Source of the DNA: Vallitalea pronyensis
GTDB taxonomy: Bacteria > Bacillota > Clostridia > Lachnospirales > Vallitaleaceae
Assembly (NCBI RefSeq): GCF_018141445.1
Contig: NZ_CP058649.1
Location: 5,537,001 to 5,601,000, forward strand
Direction: 5' to 3'
Length of the DNA stretch: 64,000 nt
Below the pieces are notes generated by a model. It made no database searches and was not told the origin of the DNA. It saw only the letters and a list, made by a program, of their open reading frames with translations. The number at the start of each line of letters is the position of its first letter. Positions within the stretch are counted from its first letter, which is position 1. The translations under genes and the position numbers were made by a program. Below are positions 43,474-52,603 of the stretch, piece after piece.

Positions 43474-45019
43474 AGATAACCCTCCTAACCTCTTCTGGCG
43501 ATTGTTTCTTAATACCTAACATATAAAGACCTAATTCCTCTTCTGTAAGGGTTTTGGTGTCTTCAAAATAAGCAACAATTTCACCACCATACATGACAAT
43601 TAAACTATCACTAAGTTCCATGACTTCATTCAAGTCAGCAGAAACTAAGAGAATGGAACTACCTTCGTCTCGCAGTTCAACAAGACGTTTACGAATGAAC
43701 TCTGTAGCACCCACATCAATACCACGGGTTGGCTGATTAGCTATCAGCAGTTTAGGGTTGTTGGAGAATTCTCTTGCTACAACAACTTTCTGTATATTAC
43801 CACCTGAAAGCATCCGTACCTTTTGATCCGGCGAGTCACATTTGACACGATATTCTTTGGATAATTTGGCAGCTCTATCTTTAATACGTTTCATCCGAAG
43901 AAGTATACCGCCATTTAATTCTTTTGAATCATAACTATCGGATATGACATTTTGTTCAATACTCATATCACCTGCAACACCATAAGTCATACGATCTTCG
44001 GGTACATGAGATGTACCTAAGTTTCTAATGTCTTTGATGGTTTTATGGGTGATTTCTTGTCCAGTAATTGTGATACTGCCTGAAGTAGGCCGCTGTAAGC
44101 CTGTAATGGATTGCACCAATTCACTCTGTCCATTACCTTCTACACCAGCAATACCAAGAATTTCACCTTTTCTAACACTAAATGAAATGCCCTTTAAGGC
44201 TGTTTTTCCTAATTCATTCACGTATTTTAAATCTTTTACATTAAGGATGGCTTCTTTTGGGTCGGCCTCGTCTTTTTCAACACGCAAAACAACATCACGA
44301 CCAACCATTAAACGGGAGATATCTTCTTCCGTTACATCACTTGTATCATGAACACCCATACTTTTACCATTTCGCATAACTGTAATCCGGTCACATAATT
44401 CTTTGACCTCATTGAGTTTATGGGAAATAAAGATAATGGTATGGCCTTTGTCTTTTAGTAATTTAAGCTCTTTAAAGAGCTCAGTCGTCTCCTGAGGAGT
44501 AAGTACAGCCGTAGGTTCATCTAAGATTAAAATCTTAGCACCTCGAAGTAACGCTTTAAGTATTTCCACTTTTTGTTTAATACCAACTGGTATATCTTCA
44601 ACTTTTGCTTTTGGGTCAACATGTAGATTGTATTTCTCAGCAAGTTCCTCTGTGATACGAACAGCTTCTTCCATGTTAATGAAGATACCTTTTTTAGGCT
44701 CCACACCGAGTACCATATTCTCTGCAACGGTTAAAGAAGGAACTAGCATAAAGTGCTGGTGGACCATGCCAATACCGTGGTCAATGGCAACTGTTGGCGA
44801 TGTAAGATGAATTTCTTTTCCTCTTAAAGTAATACGACCTTCTTCAGGCGTAAGAAGTCCGAAAAGAATCTTCATGAGTGTTGATTTTCCTGCACCATTC
44901 TCGCCACATACAGCATGAATTTCTCCTTCTCTAATAGAGAAGTTGACACCATCATTCGCCACTATACCACTTGGATAAACTTTTGTGATGTTCTCCATTT
45001 TGAGTAGTTCGTTTTGCAT
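43466..45019 (-). CDS. BMP-type nucleoside ABC transporter ATPase (two nucleotide-binding domains)
   Basis: A 517-residue double ABC ATPase (NupA/YufO or RbsA-like). Domain 1: Walker A GENGAGKST (about 38-46), signature VGIKQKVEILKALLR, Walker B LILDEPTAVL. Domain 2: degenerate Walker A GVEGNGQSE, signature LSGGNIQKVVVARE, Walker B NQPTRGID. Domain 1 uses a divergent signature as usual for this group. It drives import by the permeases that follow. It is separated by 145 nt with hairpins from the binding-protein gene, which can be more abundant. Confidence 0.94.
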   Translation of the reverse strand: MQNELLKMENITKVYPSGIVANDGVNFSIREGEIHAVCGENGAGKSTLMKILFGLLTPEEGRITLRGKEIHLTSPTVAIDHGIGMVHQHFMLVPSLTVAENMVLGVEPKKGIFINMEEAVRITEELAEKYNLHVDPKAKVEDIPVGIKQKVEILKALLRGAKILILDEPTAVLTPQETTELFKELKLLKDKGHTIIFISHKLNEVKELCDRITVMRNGKSMGVHDTSDVTEEDISRLMVGRDVVLRVEKDEADPKEAILNVKDLKYVNELGKTALKGISFSVRKGEILGIAGVEGNGQSELVQSITGLQRPTSGSITITGQEITHKTIKDIRNLGTSHVPEDRMTYGVAGDMSIEQNVISDSYDSKELNGGILLRMKRIKDRAAKLSKEYRVKCDSPDQKVRMLSGGNIQKVVVAREFSNNPKLLIANQPTRGIDVGATEFIRKRLVELRDEGSSILLVSADLNEVMELSDSLIVMYGGEIVAYFEDTKTLTEEELGLYMLGIKKQSPEEVRRVIYA

Positions 45020-45061
45020 TTTATTATCACTCCATTAGATTATAATTGAGCGAATTTCATA

Positions 45062-45151
45062 TAAGGGGCGTAGGTTAGATGAGCCCCTAAGAAATTCTAT
45101 GATGTCTTAAGTAAAGGGTACGTTTTATGACAAATCAAAAAGCGCACCCTT
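45062..45151 (-). promoter_or_regulatory. Intercistronic hairpins between binding protein and ATPase genes
   Basis: Two hairpins on the minus transcript: AAGGGTGCG/CGTACCCTT (45151-45114) and TTAGGGGC/GCCCCTTA (45090-45062). No T run follows directly, so they probably stabilise the bmp mRNA or partly stop transcription, giving more binding protein than ATPase. Confidence 0.6.
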
Positions 45152-45164
45152 CGTTATATATTGC

Positions 45165-46340
45165 TTAAGGTTTAACTTTGTTTCTGATCTCGTTAAGAGC
45201 GTCTGTATCCAATCCCATAGCTGTTGTTACTTTGATATCACCATTGATAATTTTTGCTTCAATGTCTTTTAACTCTGTTAACAAATCAGCTGGTACAAGA
45301 GGATTACCTTCTACAAAACCAATTGCTTTTTCTTTGAATCCAAGAATTTCTTCTTTACCATAAGGTGTTGTGCCTTCCATGTGCATTTCAATGGAACGAA
45401 GTAATGCTTGGTCAACTCTTTTTAATACAGATGTTAAGATAAGCTTTGCTTTTTCTTGATCATCTGGGAATAAGGCTACTTGGTCAGAGTCTACACCAAT
45501 GGCATATTTGTCCACTTCTTTAGCCGCATCAAGTTGTCCAAGACCTGCTTGTCCAGCAACGTTAAAGCCAATATCCACACCACTATTGTATTGAGCAAGA
45601 CATAACTCTTTTGCTTTAGCAGAGTCTTCAAAACCACCAATATAAGAGATTGCAACTTTCATATCTGGGTCTGCATATTGAGCACCTTCAATGTAACCTA
45701 CTAAGAAGTCATTAATAACTGGAATATCCATGCCACCTAAGAAACCAATTTTCTTATCTTCATTGGTTCTTTCCATACCAGAAGTTGTTACACGTGATGC
45801 CAGTACACCTGCAATAAATGCACCTTCATTTTGCTTGAAGTTAATGGAGTATACGTTGGAGTAATCATCTGCAGTATAATCAACAGCTGAATCAAAGATG
45901 ACATACTTCTTATCTGGGTATTCAAGAGCTACTTCAGATAAATGCTCAACCATTTGCCATGTACCAACGATAATGATATCCCAATCTGCATCAGATACAT
46001 CCTGTAGGGTTGGTAACCATTTACTTGGGTCATAGTTCATTTCAATTGTTTTGGTCTCAACTTTGTCACCAAATTTTTGTTCTGCTAATTTCATACCGTT
46101 GTCAGCTGAATCAAAGAAAGATTTGTCACCAAGTGTTCCGTTGATGAGTAAAGCTACTTTTAAAACGTCTTCATTATCACCAGTATCTGTGCCGGTATCT
46201 GGTGTGTCTGTACCTGTGTCTGGCGTTTCTGTACCTGTGTCAGGCTTGTCTGTATCATCTTGTTTCTCACCACATCCAGTAAGAATCATAGACAATGTCA
46301 TTGCAAGTGCTAAAATTAGGATTAATGATTTTTTCATCAT
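45165..46340 (-). CDS. BMP-family nucleoside-binding lipoprotein
   Basis: A 391-residue lipoprotein: signal peptide with lipobox SMILTGCGE, then an unusual linker of PDTGTxT repeats (residues about 31-55), then a periplasmic-binding fold (KVALLINGTLGDKSFFDSADNGMKLAEQKFG; GFLGGMDIPVINDFLVGYIEGA; ADWDIIIVGTWQM). BMP proteins such as TmpC and BmpA bind purine or pyrimidine nucleosides. It lies 121 nt after the ADP-ribosylglycohydrolase gene and before the ATPase gene. The Thr/Asp/Pro/Gly linker is encoded by repeated DNA and may vary in length between strains. Confidence 0.94.
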   Translation of the reverse strand: MMKKSLILILALAMTLSMILTGCGEKQDDTDKPDTGTETPDTGTDTPDTGTDTGDNEDVLKVALLINGTLGDKSFFDSADNGMKLAEQKFGDKVETKTIEMNYDPSKWLPTLQDVSDADWDIIIVGTWQMVEHLSEVALEYPDKKYVIFDSAVDYTADDYSNVYSINFKQNEGAFIAGVLASRVTTSGMERTNEDKKIGFLGGMDIPVINDFLVGYIEGAQYADPDMKVAISYIGGFEDSAKAKELCLAQYNSGVDIGFNVAGQAGLGQLDAAKEVDKYAIGVDSDQVALFPDDQEKAKLILTSVLKRVDQALLRSIEMHMEGTTPYGKEEILGFKEKAIGFVEGNPLVPADLLTELKDIEAKIINGDIKVTTAMGLDTDALNEIRNKVKP

Positions 46341-46460
46341 TGTGTCCCCCTTTGTTTTAATTTTTGTTATAAATTGTCATTTTCAGCAATTTAGAGTTAC
46401 ATTATACACCAAGCATTTGACATTTACAAGAATGAAACATCAGTTCTTAGTGTCATATTT

Positions 46461-47852
46461 CTAGGCTTTCTGGGCATTGCGGCAACTAGATACTGTCCAC
46501 TCAGAAAGCTCATGAATATCGATGTTTTCCATGGTACGCACATAGGTGACGATGTTATCGTCAAAAGGCTCGGTCCATTTTGAGGCGATTTTATCTTGAC
46601 CAACCATGATGCCCAGTGCTGTCATAATCTGTGCTGCATTACAATCAACATCGACACCTTCCATGGCTATGATGTGAAGGGTTTTGTCAAAATCACCATT
46701 ACCAAACCACAAAGCAACCACTTCTGCTGCTGCGTTTGGATAAGCATGAATCCAATTGTACCTTTCATACTTCTTCTCGCAGATACGCCAAGCTTCTTCC
46801 CAGTTATGTGCTTTTTCACACTGTTCAAGAGCGAATGTCACAACGGTATAATATTCACTATCGTCTGGGATCATGCTTATTGTATCTTTAAGCAGTTCTC
46901 TTACATCTGTTCTTGTGAAGGATAATGCAACTAAGATGGCATTAAACACTTCACCAATAATACCATTATTATAGTGGGATATCTGCCCATCTATCCATGC
47001 TAGCCTTGCAGCTTCTCTTGGATTACCAGGTGCAACCATACCACATATTGCGCCTCGCATCTGAGCACCAATCCACTCACAATAGGGGTTACCGTATACA
47101 CCGCTTTCAGGTGGGTATATACCGTAACGAATATTTCGTAGGGCTACTTCTTCTGCCGACCAGCCAGCAGGGATTAGACCAATCCATTCATGGGCAATAT
47201 CAACGGAGGTTAGTTCCTTTCCTTTCTTCGCATAAGCTTTTAAAAAAGCTAGCTCAAAAGTGATATCATCATTTAATGTATTAGGTTTTCTCACATAATC
47301 GTGAATCTCACCAAATACCTTACGTAAGTTATCCGTTGTATAACCTTCAATGGCTGTTCCTAAGGCACCACCAATGAGTTGTGCCCGCCACCCTACTAAT
47401 ATTTTGTCTTCAAAGTCCTTGGAATATACATCCACCGACTCTGGTTTTAGAAAAGTAACAGCTTCTTCATATTGTTTCCAAGTTGTGTAAGGTTTATAAT
47501 GCCAATAAGAGGATGCTTCATCTTTCACACTGTGAAGGATTTGATGATACAGTTTGGATGTCAATTGGTGAAGTGTAACCATATCATTAGCTTCCAATGC
47601 CTTTAAACCTTCGTCAACAATTGCTTCATAACCTTCTACAAGATAACCTCTATTTTCCATGGCTTGGACACCAGCTATAATAATGCGCTCTGGCGCAGCA
47701 GAACCAGGTACGTTACTTCCCCATAGAAGTTTTATCTTATCATCTTCTGCTTTTCCCACCTCAGCCATTACATCCCATTCTTGTTCCTCTTCTTCAAGAA
47801 TTGTTGGTATGGCTGATTGAATCAGCTCTTTTTCCATTTCCCAAGCTTTCAC
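46461..47852 (-). CDS. ADP-ribosylglycohydrolase-family protein
   Basis: A 463-residue protein. The ARH fold begins at about residue 155: RAQLIGGALGTAIEGYTT, LNDDITFELAFLKAYA (metal Asp pair), EWIGAQMRGAICGMVAPGNPREAARLAWIDG, and DVDCNAAQIMTALGIMVGQ (late metal-binding Asp). The 150-residue N-terminal part is not recognised. The family removes ADP-ribose or cleaves N-glycosidic bonds of related compounds with Mg2+. Sitting between a Crp regulator and a nucleoside importer, it is likely a nucleoside or ADP-ribose hydrolase rather than a protein-modification enzyme. GTG start, 10 nt after AGGAGG. Confidence 0.82.
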   Translation of the reverse strand: MKAWEMEKELIQSAIPTILEEEEQEWDVMAEVGKAEDDKIKLLWGSNVPGSAAPERIIIAGVQAMENRGYLVEGYEAIVDEGLKALEANDMVTLHQLTSKLYHQILHSVKDEASSYWHYKPYTTWKQYEEAVTFLKPESVDVYSKDFEDKILVGWRAQLIGGALGTAIEGYTTDNLRKVFGEIHDYVRKPNTLNDDITFELAFLKAYAKKGKELTSVDIAHEWIGLIPAGWSAEEVALRNIRYGIYPPESGVYGNPYCEWIGAQMRGAICGMVAPGNPREAARLAWIDGQISHYNNGIIGEVFNAILVALSFTRTDVRELLKDTISMIPDDSEYYTVVTFALEQCEKAHNWEEAWRICEKKYERYNWIHAYPNAAAEVVALWFGNGDFDKTLHIIAMEGVDVDCNAAQIMTALGIMVGQDKIASKWTEPFDDNIVTYVRTMENIDIHELSEWTVSSCRNAQKA

Positions 47853-47879
47853 GATGTTTTTCCTCCTGTTTACATGCTT

Positions 47880-48566
47880 CTACCATACCTCCATGGTATC
47901 TTTTAGATGCATTAACTGATCACGGTTAACATATATCTTTCCTTTTCGAACGCTGACCAGACCTTGCTCTTTTAGCTTTGTGACATTACGCCCAACGGTT
48001 TTCACACTTAAACCAAGAATATCCGCTATCTCTTGTCGTTTCATTTTAATGTTAACCACTTGACCAGTATCCATTTCACGATTAACATATTCCATAATAA
48101 AGCGTTTAATCATGTGAGCAGCTGGAAAGTAGTTGGAGTACCCTTGATAACCTGACGTATAACACAAACGATTAGCTAACCGCTTAGCAATAATCATGGT
48201 AATGTAGCTGTCTTTTTCTGTCCACGCTATAAAATCTTTTATTGGAACTCGTAGTACCATACAGTCTGTTCTTGCCCGGTTGGTCACAATTGCTCGGGTT
48301 TCATCTGCTAATGCTTCCATTTCACCAATAAAATCAATGGCTTTATTGGTGTCAAATACATAGATACTCCCGTTGGCAAATTCATTAATAACATCCAACT
48401 CACCTTGACACAGAATATCCACATACTTAATCTCGTCACCTTTTCCAATAACAGTACTGCCTTTTTTCATACGTTTTAACACACAACGGTCTTGTATTTC
48501 TTTTGGCATACCATTAAGCATTTTCTTAAGACTAGGTTGGCTTTCTATCAGCTCTTGTAATAACAT
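47880..48566 (-). CDS. Crp/Fnr-family transcriptional regulator
   Basis: A 228-residue regulator. A cyclic-nucleotide-type beta barrel (GSTVIGKGDEIKYVDILCQGELDVINEF, about 35-125) is followed by a winged helix (VNIKMKRQEIADILGLSVKTVGRNVTKLKEQGLVSVRKGKIYV). No [4Fe-4S] Cys cluster typical of FNR is visible. It probably activates the operon that runs to 45165 and perhaps the hydrolase units. It follows nothing for 850 nt upstream, so the promoter is its own. Confidence 0.87.
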   Translation of the reverse strand: MLLQELIESQPSLKKMLNGMPKEIQDRCVLKRMKKGSTVIGKGDEIKYVDILCQGELDVINEFANGSIYVFDTNKAIDFIGEMEALADETRAIVTNRARTDCMVLRVPIKDFIAWTEKDSYITMIIAKRLANRLCYTSGYQGYSNYFPAAHMIKRFIMEYVNREMDTGQVVNIKMKRQEIADILGLSVKTVGRNVTKLKEQGLVSVRKGKIYVNRDQLMHLKDTMEVW

Positions 48567-49420
48567 GTATCACACACTCCATATTAGTTTATCCTATCTT
48601 TTATGAAAAATGTTTATAATGACTAAATTATTTCTTGTAATGGAAATGAAATGTAGAACTATTTTGTATTTACATTCTCTATTTTAGGAAATTTGTTTAT
48701 TTTCATTTCTATTATTTGCATAAATTCGTATTTAATTCACAATGAACTTGTTCCTATTATAGCGAAATCATCTTTCATAAAAAAGGACACATGTCCGATT
48801 TTTAAATATCTTCTTTAACATATTTTTGTAATGGGTCCATGTTGAATCATCTAGCTTCATTTCTTATCTATCTTAACTCTATGATGTTTTTATTAAATCC
48901 AAATAAAGTGAATCACTATGCCATTGCCAGCCTATGCAATTGTTTAGTCATTCACTTTCATTTCTGATTCAGTATTCACTTTATTATTTTCATATTTGAA
49001 GAAAGTATCGCACCTATTTCCTTACCCTACTAATTGTCACATATTTCCATTGAAGATGCAAGCTCTAAATTATTACTTGTGATGATAGGTCACGTCTTGT
49101 ATAACCTATAAGCGTTGGTTTACCAACTATTCCCGACGAGGTAATGAACACGTTCAACCGTTACACATAACCGCCTGCTCTGAAGATTTCTTAGTTCATC
49201 CCTTCCCATACATTCGATGTGTTTATTCCATATTATATTTCCTTGACCCTCTAGGCATCTCTGCAATATATTAATTCTACATATAATTACCTCATTAAAG
49301 TGTTTAAGTGCTATATAATGGGTTATGCTGGATTATAGCTTAACCCATTATATAATCTTTAAACCACTTTAAACGACCATCTCATCATGTTTATGCTTTA
49401 TCAATCCCTTATAGGTTTTA
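48567..49420. other. 854-nt intergenic region with one long hairpin
   Basis: At 49297-49370 AAAGTGTTTAAG and TATATAATGGGTTA pair with TAACCCATTATATA and CTTTAAACCACTTT around a 15-nt loop, about 28 bp, right after the iorB stop codon; it is probably its terminator, though the T run is weak. The left end (48567-48660) must hold the Crp promoter, with TTACAA-N16-TATAAA on the minus strand as a candidate. The middle shows no coding potential or known RNA that I recognise. Confidence 0.5.
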
Positions 49421-49996
49421 CTAAGCTAAAACATAACCTGCCTGGAATGCTTTGATATTCACCTCAACGGTCTTAGGTGGTACGGTTTGCTTAATGGCTT
49501 CTTCCCAAGTCTGTACGTCCACATCCATGTTTTTAGCTAATAAACCTAATAATACGGTATTTACCACTCGGAAATTACCAATCTTTCGGGCTTCTGCAAG
49601 AGCGTCGGCGACAATGACTTTATTTTCATTTTGTTGTAGTTGTTCGATGACATCATCTGGGTACTTGTCAGCACCAATAATCACAGGCATAGGATCAATT
49701 TCTTGGGTATTGACAATGATGATACCGTCTTTCTTTAAATAATGACGCCATCTAAGGGCTTCCATCTTCTCAAAAGCAAGAATCACATCGGCTTTTCCTA
49801 CTTCAACCAGTGGTGAATACACTTTCTTACCATAACGAATATGGGTTACAACGCTTCCGCCACGCTGGGACATACCATGAACTTCTGATAATTTGACATC
49901 ATAGCCAGAATGGATGGCTAAATTCCCAAGTATACGACTGGTTAATAGTGTGCCTTGTCCCCCTACACCTACAACTAATATATTCTTCGTTTTCAT
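49421..49996 (-). CDS. iorB: Indolepyruvate ferredoxin oxidoreductase beta subunit
   Basis: A 191-residue gamma-type 2-oxoacid oxidoreductase subunit. NILVVGVGGQGTLLTSRILG and KLSEVHGMSQRGGSVVTHIRYG are the signature regions. With IorA it oxidises aryl pyruvates (indolepyruvate, phenylpyruvate) to aryl-acetyl-CoA, passing electrons to ferredoxin, in amino acid fermentation. It starts 2 nt after the iorA stop, so the two are translated together. Complete and normal in length. Confidence 0.94.
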   Translation of the reverse strand: MKTKNILVVGVGGQGTLLTSRILGNLAIHSGYDVKLSEVHGMSQRGGSVVTHIRYGKKVYSPLVEVGKADVILAFEKMEALRWRHYLKKDGIIIVNTQEIDPMPVIIGADKYPDDVIEQLQQNENKVIVADALAEARKIGNFRVVNTVLLGLLAKNMDVDVQTWEEAIKQTVPPKTVEVNIKAFQAGYVLA

Positions 49997-49998
49997 GT

Positions 49999-51735
49999 TT
50001 ATTGAGCCTCCTTCACAATAGCACCGAACTTACATATTTTTGCACATAAGCCGCAACCACTACATAAGGTGTCGTTAATGAACATCTTATTGTCTTGCTT
50101 TGAAATAGCTGGACATCCAATGCGCATACACATTCCACAGTTTTTACATGTATCTAGGTCAATGCGGTATGGGATACGTTTTGTTTTCCTATCTAATAAT
50201 TCACAAGGTGCACTTGCGATGATGACTGAAGGTTCTTCTTTTGCTGTTTCTTCTTTGACCGCTAACTCTACTTCTTCTGGCTTAAATGGGTTCACCACCC
50301 GCACATTGGTAATGCCTATGCTCATAGCAAGGTCAACAAGGTTAAGCACATGGGTCGCTTCTCCTTTTAATGTACGACCTGTTGCTGGGTTATCTTGATG
50401 CCCTGTCATACCTGTTGTGGAGTTATCAAGAATGATAACGGTGGATATACCTTTGTTATATACAATGTCCACTAACCCTGTGATGCCAGAGTGAACAAAT
50501 GTGGAGTCACCGATAATACCTACCCAATCTTTGATAAATTCTTTTCCACGTGCTTTTTCGATACCGTGTAACATACTCACACTCGCACCCATGCAGACAC
50601 AAGTATCAATACCTTCTAATGGCGGAAGTGCGCCAAGTGTATAACATCCAATATCCCCTGTGGCATGTTTCTTTAATTTATGCAGGATATAGTAAACACC
50701 TCGATGTGGGCAACCTGGGCACATCACAGGAGGTCTTACTGGTAATTGCTTCGGCGTATCCAAACCCAATGAATTCTTGGCAATCCTTTCTTCTAACAGG
50801 TTCGCGCTGTATTCGCCTTGAACGGTTAAAATCTCTTTACCAAGTACATCTATCCCCCAAGATTTTATTTGTTCTTCAAAGATGGGCTCTAACTCTTCAA
50901 CAATGTATAATTGATCCACTTTCTTAGCAAAATCTTCAATGAGCTGTTTAGGCAATGGGTGAACCATCCCTAATTTAAGAACGGAGGCACCCGGCAACAC
51001 TTCTTTTACATATTGGTAAGGTACGCCACTTGTAATGACACCAATGGATGTATCCCCCATCTCTACTGTATTAACAGCACAGTGATTGGCATCTTCTGCC
51101 ATTTGATGCATGCGCTTCTCAACAACCACGTGTCTAACCCTAGCCATGGCTGGCATCATAACATTCTTTTTAAAGTCTTTATGATAGGGTTTTAATGGAA
51201 CATCTTTCCGATCATGGATCTCCACAATACTTTGGGAATGTGAAATACGTGTAGTCAATCTCACGAAAACTGGTGTGTCATATTTCTCACTCATGTCAAA
51301 AGCTTCTTTTACAAATTCTTTTGCTTCGTGGCTATCAGAAGGCTCAAGCATTGGAATGTGAGCTGACCGAGCATAGTAGCGGCTATCTTGTTCATTCTGT
51401 GAACTGTGCATACCCGGGTCATCAGCTACAAGAATAACTAACCCTCCATTAACACCTGTATAAGCTACTGTGAATAATGGATCTGCAGCAACATTTACCC
51501 CAACATGTTTCATGGCCACCATGGTTCTTGCACCACTAACAGAAGAACCAATACCTACCTCTAATGCCACTTTTTCATTGGGTGACCACTGAGCGTATAT
51601 GTCATCATATGTTGCTACAAATTCAGTAATCTCAGTACTTGGTGTTCCAGGATATGCAACAGCGACAGTAGCACCTGCTTCATATGCGCCTCTGGCAACA
51701 GCTTCATTACCAAGCATAAGTCTCTTGTTCCCCAT
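49999..51735 (-). CDS. iorA: Indolepyruvate ferredoxin oxidoreductase alpha subunit
   Basis: A 578-residue protein. N-terminal pyrimidine-binding region AVAVAYPGTPSTEITE, VMCPGCPHRGVYYILHKL and IGDSTFVHSGITGLVDIVYNK (TPP-binding GDS...N motif) in the middle, and a C-terminal pair of ferredoxin-type clusters (CKNCGMCMRIGCP and CSGCGLCAKICK). It binds thiamine diphosphate and is the catalytic subunit. The cluster arrangement is standard. The gene begins a two-gene operon; upstream 51736-52082 holds the promoter and the convergent-side terminator of the next gene. Confidence 0.95.
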   Translation of the reverse strand: MGNKRLMLGNEAVARGAYEAGATVAVAYPGTPSTEITEFVATYDDIYAQWSPNEKVALEVGIGSSVSGARTMVAMKHVGVNVAADPLFTVAYTGVNGGLVILVADDPGMHSSQNEQDSRYYARSAHIPMLEPSDSHEAKEFVKEAFDMSEKYDTPVFVRLTTRISHSQSIVEIHDRKDVPLKPYHKDFKKNVMMPAMARVRHVVVEKRMHQMAEDANHCAVNTVEMGDTSIGVITSGVPYQYVKEVLPGASVLKLGMVHPLPKQLIEDFAKKVDQLYIVEELEPIFEEQIKSWGIDVLGKEILTVQGEYSANLLEERIAKNSLGLDTPKQLPVRPPVMCPGCPHRGVYYILHKLKKHATGDIGCYTLGALPPLEGIDTCVCMGASVSMLHGIEKARGKEFIKDWVGIIGDSTFVHSGITGLVDIVYNKGISTVIILDNSTTGMTGHQDNPATGRTLKGEATHVLNLVDLAMSIGITNVRVVNPFKPEEVELAVKEETAKEEPSVIIASAPCELLDRKTKRIPYRIDLDTCKNCGMCMRIGCPAISKQDNKMFINDTLCSGCGLCAKICKFGAIVKEAQ

Positions 51736-52082
51736 ATCTTATCAATCCTTTCGTTAATTGTAAGTAACTTGTATAAGCGTGGCATCATTAATAGTACATA
51801 TCTTGATGACAATCTATGCACAATTAATAATGACACATTAAGCGAGAGAGTTAATACAGCACTTGTCGTGCCAGAACATTCAACTATAATTCTATTTTAA
51901 CAGGTATTGCTCGTTTCGTCTATTGTTGTTTTACCGTCTGTGTAACTTTAATGTGATAAACTTATATAAAAATAATGCGCTAAAAATTAGCGCATGATGT
52001 TGGGTTAAGATATGTTTACATGTATGATATACCTATGGGTAAAATACCAAATGATGGTATGACGTTACGTGTAGTAGTACAT
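51736..52082. other. 347-nt intergenic region
   Basis: Holds the iorA promoter in its left half (boxes not fixed) and, at 51975-51995, the terminator of the PNPOx-like gene. No gene seen. Confidence 0.45.
51975..51995 (-). terminator. Terminator of the PNPOx-like gene
   Basis: Perfect 9-bp stem ATGCGCTAA/TTAGCGCAT with a 3-nt loop; on the minus strand TATTTTTATATAAG follows. Confidence 0.85.
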
Positions 52083-52505
52083 TTAGTCAATGTTAAAGTC
52101 TAGGTTCTTTAATCGATAATAGAAATTGCCATGATGGGCTCGAAAATGCAGTACGGTATAGTCAGGATCCCCAATCCCTTTTTTGTAATATCTTTCACAA
52201 CCTTCAAACCATAGTTTTTCCCGATAAAAATCATCCTGAATAACTTCAATCTCCCCAACCAGCATCAATCCCATGAAACTTTGCTCATCCATATAATAAA
52301 CACAGGTCTTGGGGTTTTTCATAATATCAGCTACACGCTTAGATGAGGTATTTGTACTAAACCATATATCCTTCAACCCCTCAGAATGGAGATTTAGCAT
52401 GGCTTTTATATTGGGATACCCCTTCTGATCTGTTGTACCTAACATAGCGATCTTAGCATTTTTCACAATCTCTAATGATTTTCCAATTGCAAATTCCTTA
52501 TCCAT
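52083..52505 (-). CDS. Pyridoxamine 5'-phosphate oxidase-like flavin protein
   Basis: A 140-residue split-barrel protein (general-stress-protein-26 group): AKIAMLGTTDQKGYPNIKAMLNLHSEGLKDIWFSTNTSSKRVADIMKNPKTCVYYMD is the typical FMN-binding half. It lacks the C-terminal dimer region of true PNPOx enzymes. Substrate unknown. Single-gene unit with a GGAGGG site and its own terminator. Confidence 0.85.
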   Translation of the reverse strand: MDKEFAIGKSLEIVKNAKIAMLGTTDQKGYPNIKAMLNLHSEGLKDIWFSTNTSSKRVADIMKNPKTCVYYMDEQSFMGLMLVGEIEVIQDDFYREKLWFEGCERYYKKGIGDPDYTVLHFRAHHGNFYYRLKNLDFNID

Positions 52506-52603
52506 TTTTTTGCCCTCCTACTTCTTGATGTTTGATGACAAGTCAGTCAACGGCAGCATGCTGTAAAACGTCATCACCGCATTAGTACATTCAACCCTAG
52601 TAA

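Noticed and set aside
46150..46260. Short direct repeats taken as CRISPR or microsatellite
   Set aside because: They are in frame within the lipoprotein linker and encode PDTGT units.
46341..46460. Purine riboswitch ahead of the nucleoside importer
   Set aside because: I looked for the conserved core pairings and did not find them in this gap or in the other leaders of the nucleoside locus.
48785..48796. GGACA-CA-TGTCC palindrome upstream of the Crp gene as terminator or operator
   Set aside because: The 2-nt loop is too small for a stable hairpin, it lies about 220 nt from the gene, and no second copy supports it as a site.
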